From Polynucleobacter sp. MWH-UH25E (GTDB lineage Bacteria; Pseudomonadota; Gammaproteobacteria; Burkholderiales; Burkholderiaceae): 64,000 nt of DNA. The DNA lies in the NCBI RefSeq assembly GCF_018687095.1, contig NZ_CP061286.1, positions 1,302,001 through 1,366,000 of the forward strand. The letters are read 5' to 3'. The notes beneath the pieces were generated by a model that was not told where the DNA came from, did not search any database, and worked only from the letters and a program-made list of their open reading frames with translations. Of the stretch, positions 62,129 through 64,000 are shown one piece after another (the first letter of the stretch is position 1; each line of letters starts with the position of its first letter). The translations under genes were made by a program, and so were the position numbers.

Positions 62129-62755
62129 ATGGAGTTTTCTGATGCCACGCAATTCTGGAATGAGCGCTTTGATAAAGAAGAGTTCATCTTTGGAAAAGAG
62201 CCAAACGAATATCTAGTAGAGCAAACTAAGAGATATTTAAAGTCTGGCAATAGGGTTTTGTGTATCGCGGATGGCGAAGGGCGCAATGGTGTCTGGCTTG
62301 CAAAGCAAGGAATGCAAGTGGTTGGCTTTGACGCATCAGATATCGCATTAGCAAAGGCGAGACAATTTGCTCAAGACAATCAAGTTAATGTCGAATACAC
62401 ATTCTCGGATACAGATAGCTATGCATGGCCCAGAGATACCTATGATGCAGTCGTGGGAATCTTTATTCAGTTCGCAGATCCCGCAATGCGTGAACGCATT
62501 TTTCAAAAAACCTATGAGACCTTAAAGCCTGGTGGAATATTTATTCTTCAGGGGTATACGCCAAAGCAGTTGGAATATAAGACTGGTGGTCCATCGCTGA
62601 TTGAGCATCTTTACACCGAAGAGTTGATTCGAGACTTGGCTAGGGATTTCTCCATTCTTGAGCTTCGCTCTTATGAAAAGGTTTTGTCTGAGGGTGCTAG
62701 ACATGAAGGTATGTCTGCATTACTAGGCTTGGTGGCGCAAAAACCTAAGCTTTAA
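62129..62755 (+). CDS. SAM-dependent methyltransferase (class I)
   Basis: A 208-residue Rossmann-fold methyltransferase. Motif I appears as VLCIADGEGRNGVWLAKQGMQVVGFDASD, with YDAVVGIFIQFAD as motif IV, and LKPGGIFILQGYTPKQL as the following strand. The start EFSDATQFWNERFDKEEFIFGKEPN resembles tellurite-resistance TehB-like and thiol/metal-type enzymes. ATG at 62129 is the correct start; a frame from 62042 overlaps metZ. The substrate is unknown. It converges with modC by 4 bases. Confidence 0.88.
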   Translation: MEFSDATQFWNERFDKEEFIFGKEPNEYLVEQTKRYLKSGNRVLCIADGEGRNGVWLAKQGMQVVGFDASDIALAKARQFAQDNQVNVEYTFSDTDSYAWPRDTYDAVVGIFIQFADPAMRERIFQKTYETLKPGGIFILQGYTPKQLEYKTGGPSLIEHLYTEELIRDLARDFSILELRSYEKVLSEGARHEGMSALLGLVAQKPKL

Positions 62756-63858
62756 TTGCTAAAGCGCCTCGGGTCATTAATGGGGCGCAGCGGCATGATG
62801 TGGATCTTTCCGCCATCAATCTCTAAATGACATATTTTGTTAGCTTCTAGGGATAGGCGATTAACTTCTGCAGCAGATGCCTCCCAAGTAACCATATGAC
62901 TTCCTTCAATTGTCCGCAATTGAATAACAGCTATCTGTCCAATTGCACTGATTTGTTCAACCATTACCTCAATAGAAGTAGGACTCTGAGTCATAACCAG
63001 GCTTAAGCCGTCAGCGGGAATAACCCAAGCAACAGGCGTATTGGGGGGTATTTTCCCCTTATCGACAACATCAAATACATGCTGACAACCATTCCAGCTA
63101 AGTTTTCCGGCGGTAAAGATGCCCTCGAATTTATTGTTAATGCCAACGAGCTCCGCAACACGAGAGTTTCGGGGGCGCTCAAACAAAATTTTGGGCGGCG
63201 CAGTTTGCAGGCCAACACCTTGATCAATCACCGTAATTCGATCTGCCAAAAGATCAGCCTCTCTTAGGTCATGCGTCACCAGCAATATGGGAATATTCAA
63301 ATCCTTGCGAAGTTGCGCAAGTGTTTTATATAGACTTTGGCGTGTCGGAGCATCAATCGCAGAGAAAGGCTCATCCAACAATAAGATCCTTGGCGATCTT
63401 GCAAGAGCTCTGGCAAGTGCGACACGCTGCTGTTGTCCGCCAGACAATTGATTAGGCATGCGCTTTGAAAGCTCGCCAATGCCCATGCGGTCTAACCACT
63501 GTTGCGCCAACGCTTTGCGCTCTTCCAATGTTGGAACGGAGTTATGTAGGGGAATGCAAACATTCTCGAGTGCAGAAAGGTGCGGGAATAGTGCGTATTG
63601 CTGAAATAAGAACCCACATGAGCGTTGAGCAGGGCTTAGGGTTGTGGTGATGCCACCAATATCAGTAGCTTCAAACCAGATGTTGCCATCGCATTCAATT
63701 TTTCCTGTTTGAGCATTGTTCAATCCAGCGATAGTGCGTAACGCCGTTGTTTTACCACTGCCTGATGGACCTACTAAAGCATGCAGTTCGCCAGGAATGC
63801 ATTCAATATTGAGCTGGAGGGGATTCGGTAATACTTGAGAGAGCTTTACTTTCAGCAT
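62752..63858 (-). CDS. modC: Molybdate-type ABC transporter ATP-binding protein
   Basis: A 368-residue ABC ATPase. Walker A is GPSGSGKTTALR, the signature motif is LSGGQQQRVALARALA, Walker B is ILLLDEPFSAID, and HDLREAD gives the switch histidine. The C-terminal part (about 270-360) resembles the TOBE/oxyanion-binding regulatory domain of ModC. Sulfate (CysA) is an alternative, but the adjacent permease tail and length favour molybdate. ATG at 63858 has TGGAGA upstream; it overlaps the preceding gene's stop by one base. An in-frame ATG at 63870 lacks that ribosome site. Confidence 0.85.
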   Translation of the reverse strand: MLKVKLSQVLPNPLQLNIECIPGELHALVGPSGSGKTTALRTIAGLNNAQTGKIECDGNIWFEATDIGGITTTLSPAQRSCGFLFQQYALFPHLSALENVCIPLHNSVPTLEERKALAQQWLDRMGIGELSKRMPNQLSGGQQQRVALARALARSPRILLLDEPFSAIDAPTRQSLYKTLAQLRKDLNIPILLVTHDLREADLLADRITVIDQGVGLQTAPPKILFERPRNSRVAELVGINNKFEGIFTAGKLSWNGCQHVFDVVDKGKIPPNTPVAWVIPADGLSLVMTQSPTSIEVMVEQISAIGQIAVIQLRTIEGSHMVTWEASAAEVNRLSLEANKICHLEIDGGKIHIMPLRPINDPRRFSN

Positions 63859-64000
63859 TAGGTTCTCCACTCTGCGTTACGTGATCGATTTGATTGGCGA
63901 CCAAAAACGCCATAGGAAAGGGCGATAGCTACTAGTGAAGTACCCAGCAATATTAGCGAAAGCACTCCTGCACCCGAGGTATCAAAACTTTGTACTTTGT
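63858..64000 (-). CDS. modB: Molybdate-type ABC permease, C-terminal fragment
   Basis: The last 46 codons and stop (63858-63860) of a gene that enters from the right edge of the window. A hydrophobic helix (GVLSLILLGTSLVAIALSYGVF) is followed by a basic tail, as in ModB-type permeases. The TAATG junction links it to modC, giving a modB-modC operon read toward the left. Confidence 0.75.
   Translation of the reverse strand, partial: KVQSFDTSGAGVLSLILLGTSLVAIALSYGVFGRQSNRSRNAEWRT

Noticed and set aside
1..64000. CRISPR arrays, tRNA or rRNA genes, insertion sequences and prophage genes.
   Set aside because: None was recognised; no regularly spaced repeats, cloverleaf-type sequence or transposase-like protein is present.

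Overview
The window looks like a chromosomal segment of a freshwater betaproteobacterium of the family Burkholderiaceae, most like Polynucleobacter. This rests on moderate GC, dense packing and a gene order typical of Burkholderiales: glnA-glnL-glnG, aceE-aceF-lpdA, mdh/GntR-sdhCDABE-gltA-leuCDB-asd-fimV-truA-trpFBA-accD-folC-dedD-cvpA-purF-metZ. The genus call is inference from protein and synteny recognition. I see no rRNA, tRNA, CRISPR array, insertion sequence or prophage. No gene-free gap exceeds 300 bases; the largest are 10425-10647 (aceE promoter region) and about 22404-22619.

Layout. 1-2708: end of glnA and the NtrB/NtrC nitrogen two-component pair; the NtrC ATPase carries unusual changes in two key motifs. 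2701-4192: exonuclease III and a GST. 4203-10424 (minus): a PAS sensor kinase and FixJ-type regulator, then folD and oligopeptidase A. 10648-16774: the pyruvate dehydrogenase complex. 17347-21782: a compact cluster for the lower part of a protocatechuate/gallate-type meta-cleavage pathway (RraA-like aldolase, two Bug/TctC receptors, a small solute-binding lipoprotein, a LigJ-like hydratase), bracketed by two nearly identical bidirectional terminators. 21870-25434: phasin, DMT exporter, PBP7-type endopeptidase, IclR regulator.

25546-36424 is a long minus-strand run of housekeeping genes: pyrD, the two N-end-rule transferases bpt and aat, a Nudix hydrolase, a PabB-PabC fusion, periplasmic cyclophilin, DsbA-family isomerase, rarA, DUF3429, 3-hydroxyacyl-CoA dehydrogenase, GST and an aminotransferase. 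36519-38992 has yaaA, a DUF2863-like gene and an MliC-like protein. 39007-46000 is the TCA block: malate dehydrogenase, a divergent GntR/HutC regulator with a perfect palindrome between them, succinate dehydrogenase and citrate synthase. 46018-62755 is the leucine/aspartate/tryptophan/fatty-acid/folate/purine/methionine biosynthesis string. The window ends in a minus-strand molybdate-type ABC transporter (modC and the tail of modB).

No wholly new system is evident. The most unusual points are the NtrC with altered sigma-54 contact and Walker B motifs, the mdh/GntR control region, the terminator-bracketed catabolic cluster, and several odd intergenic sequences.
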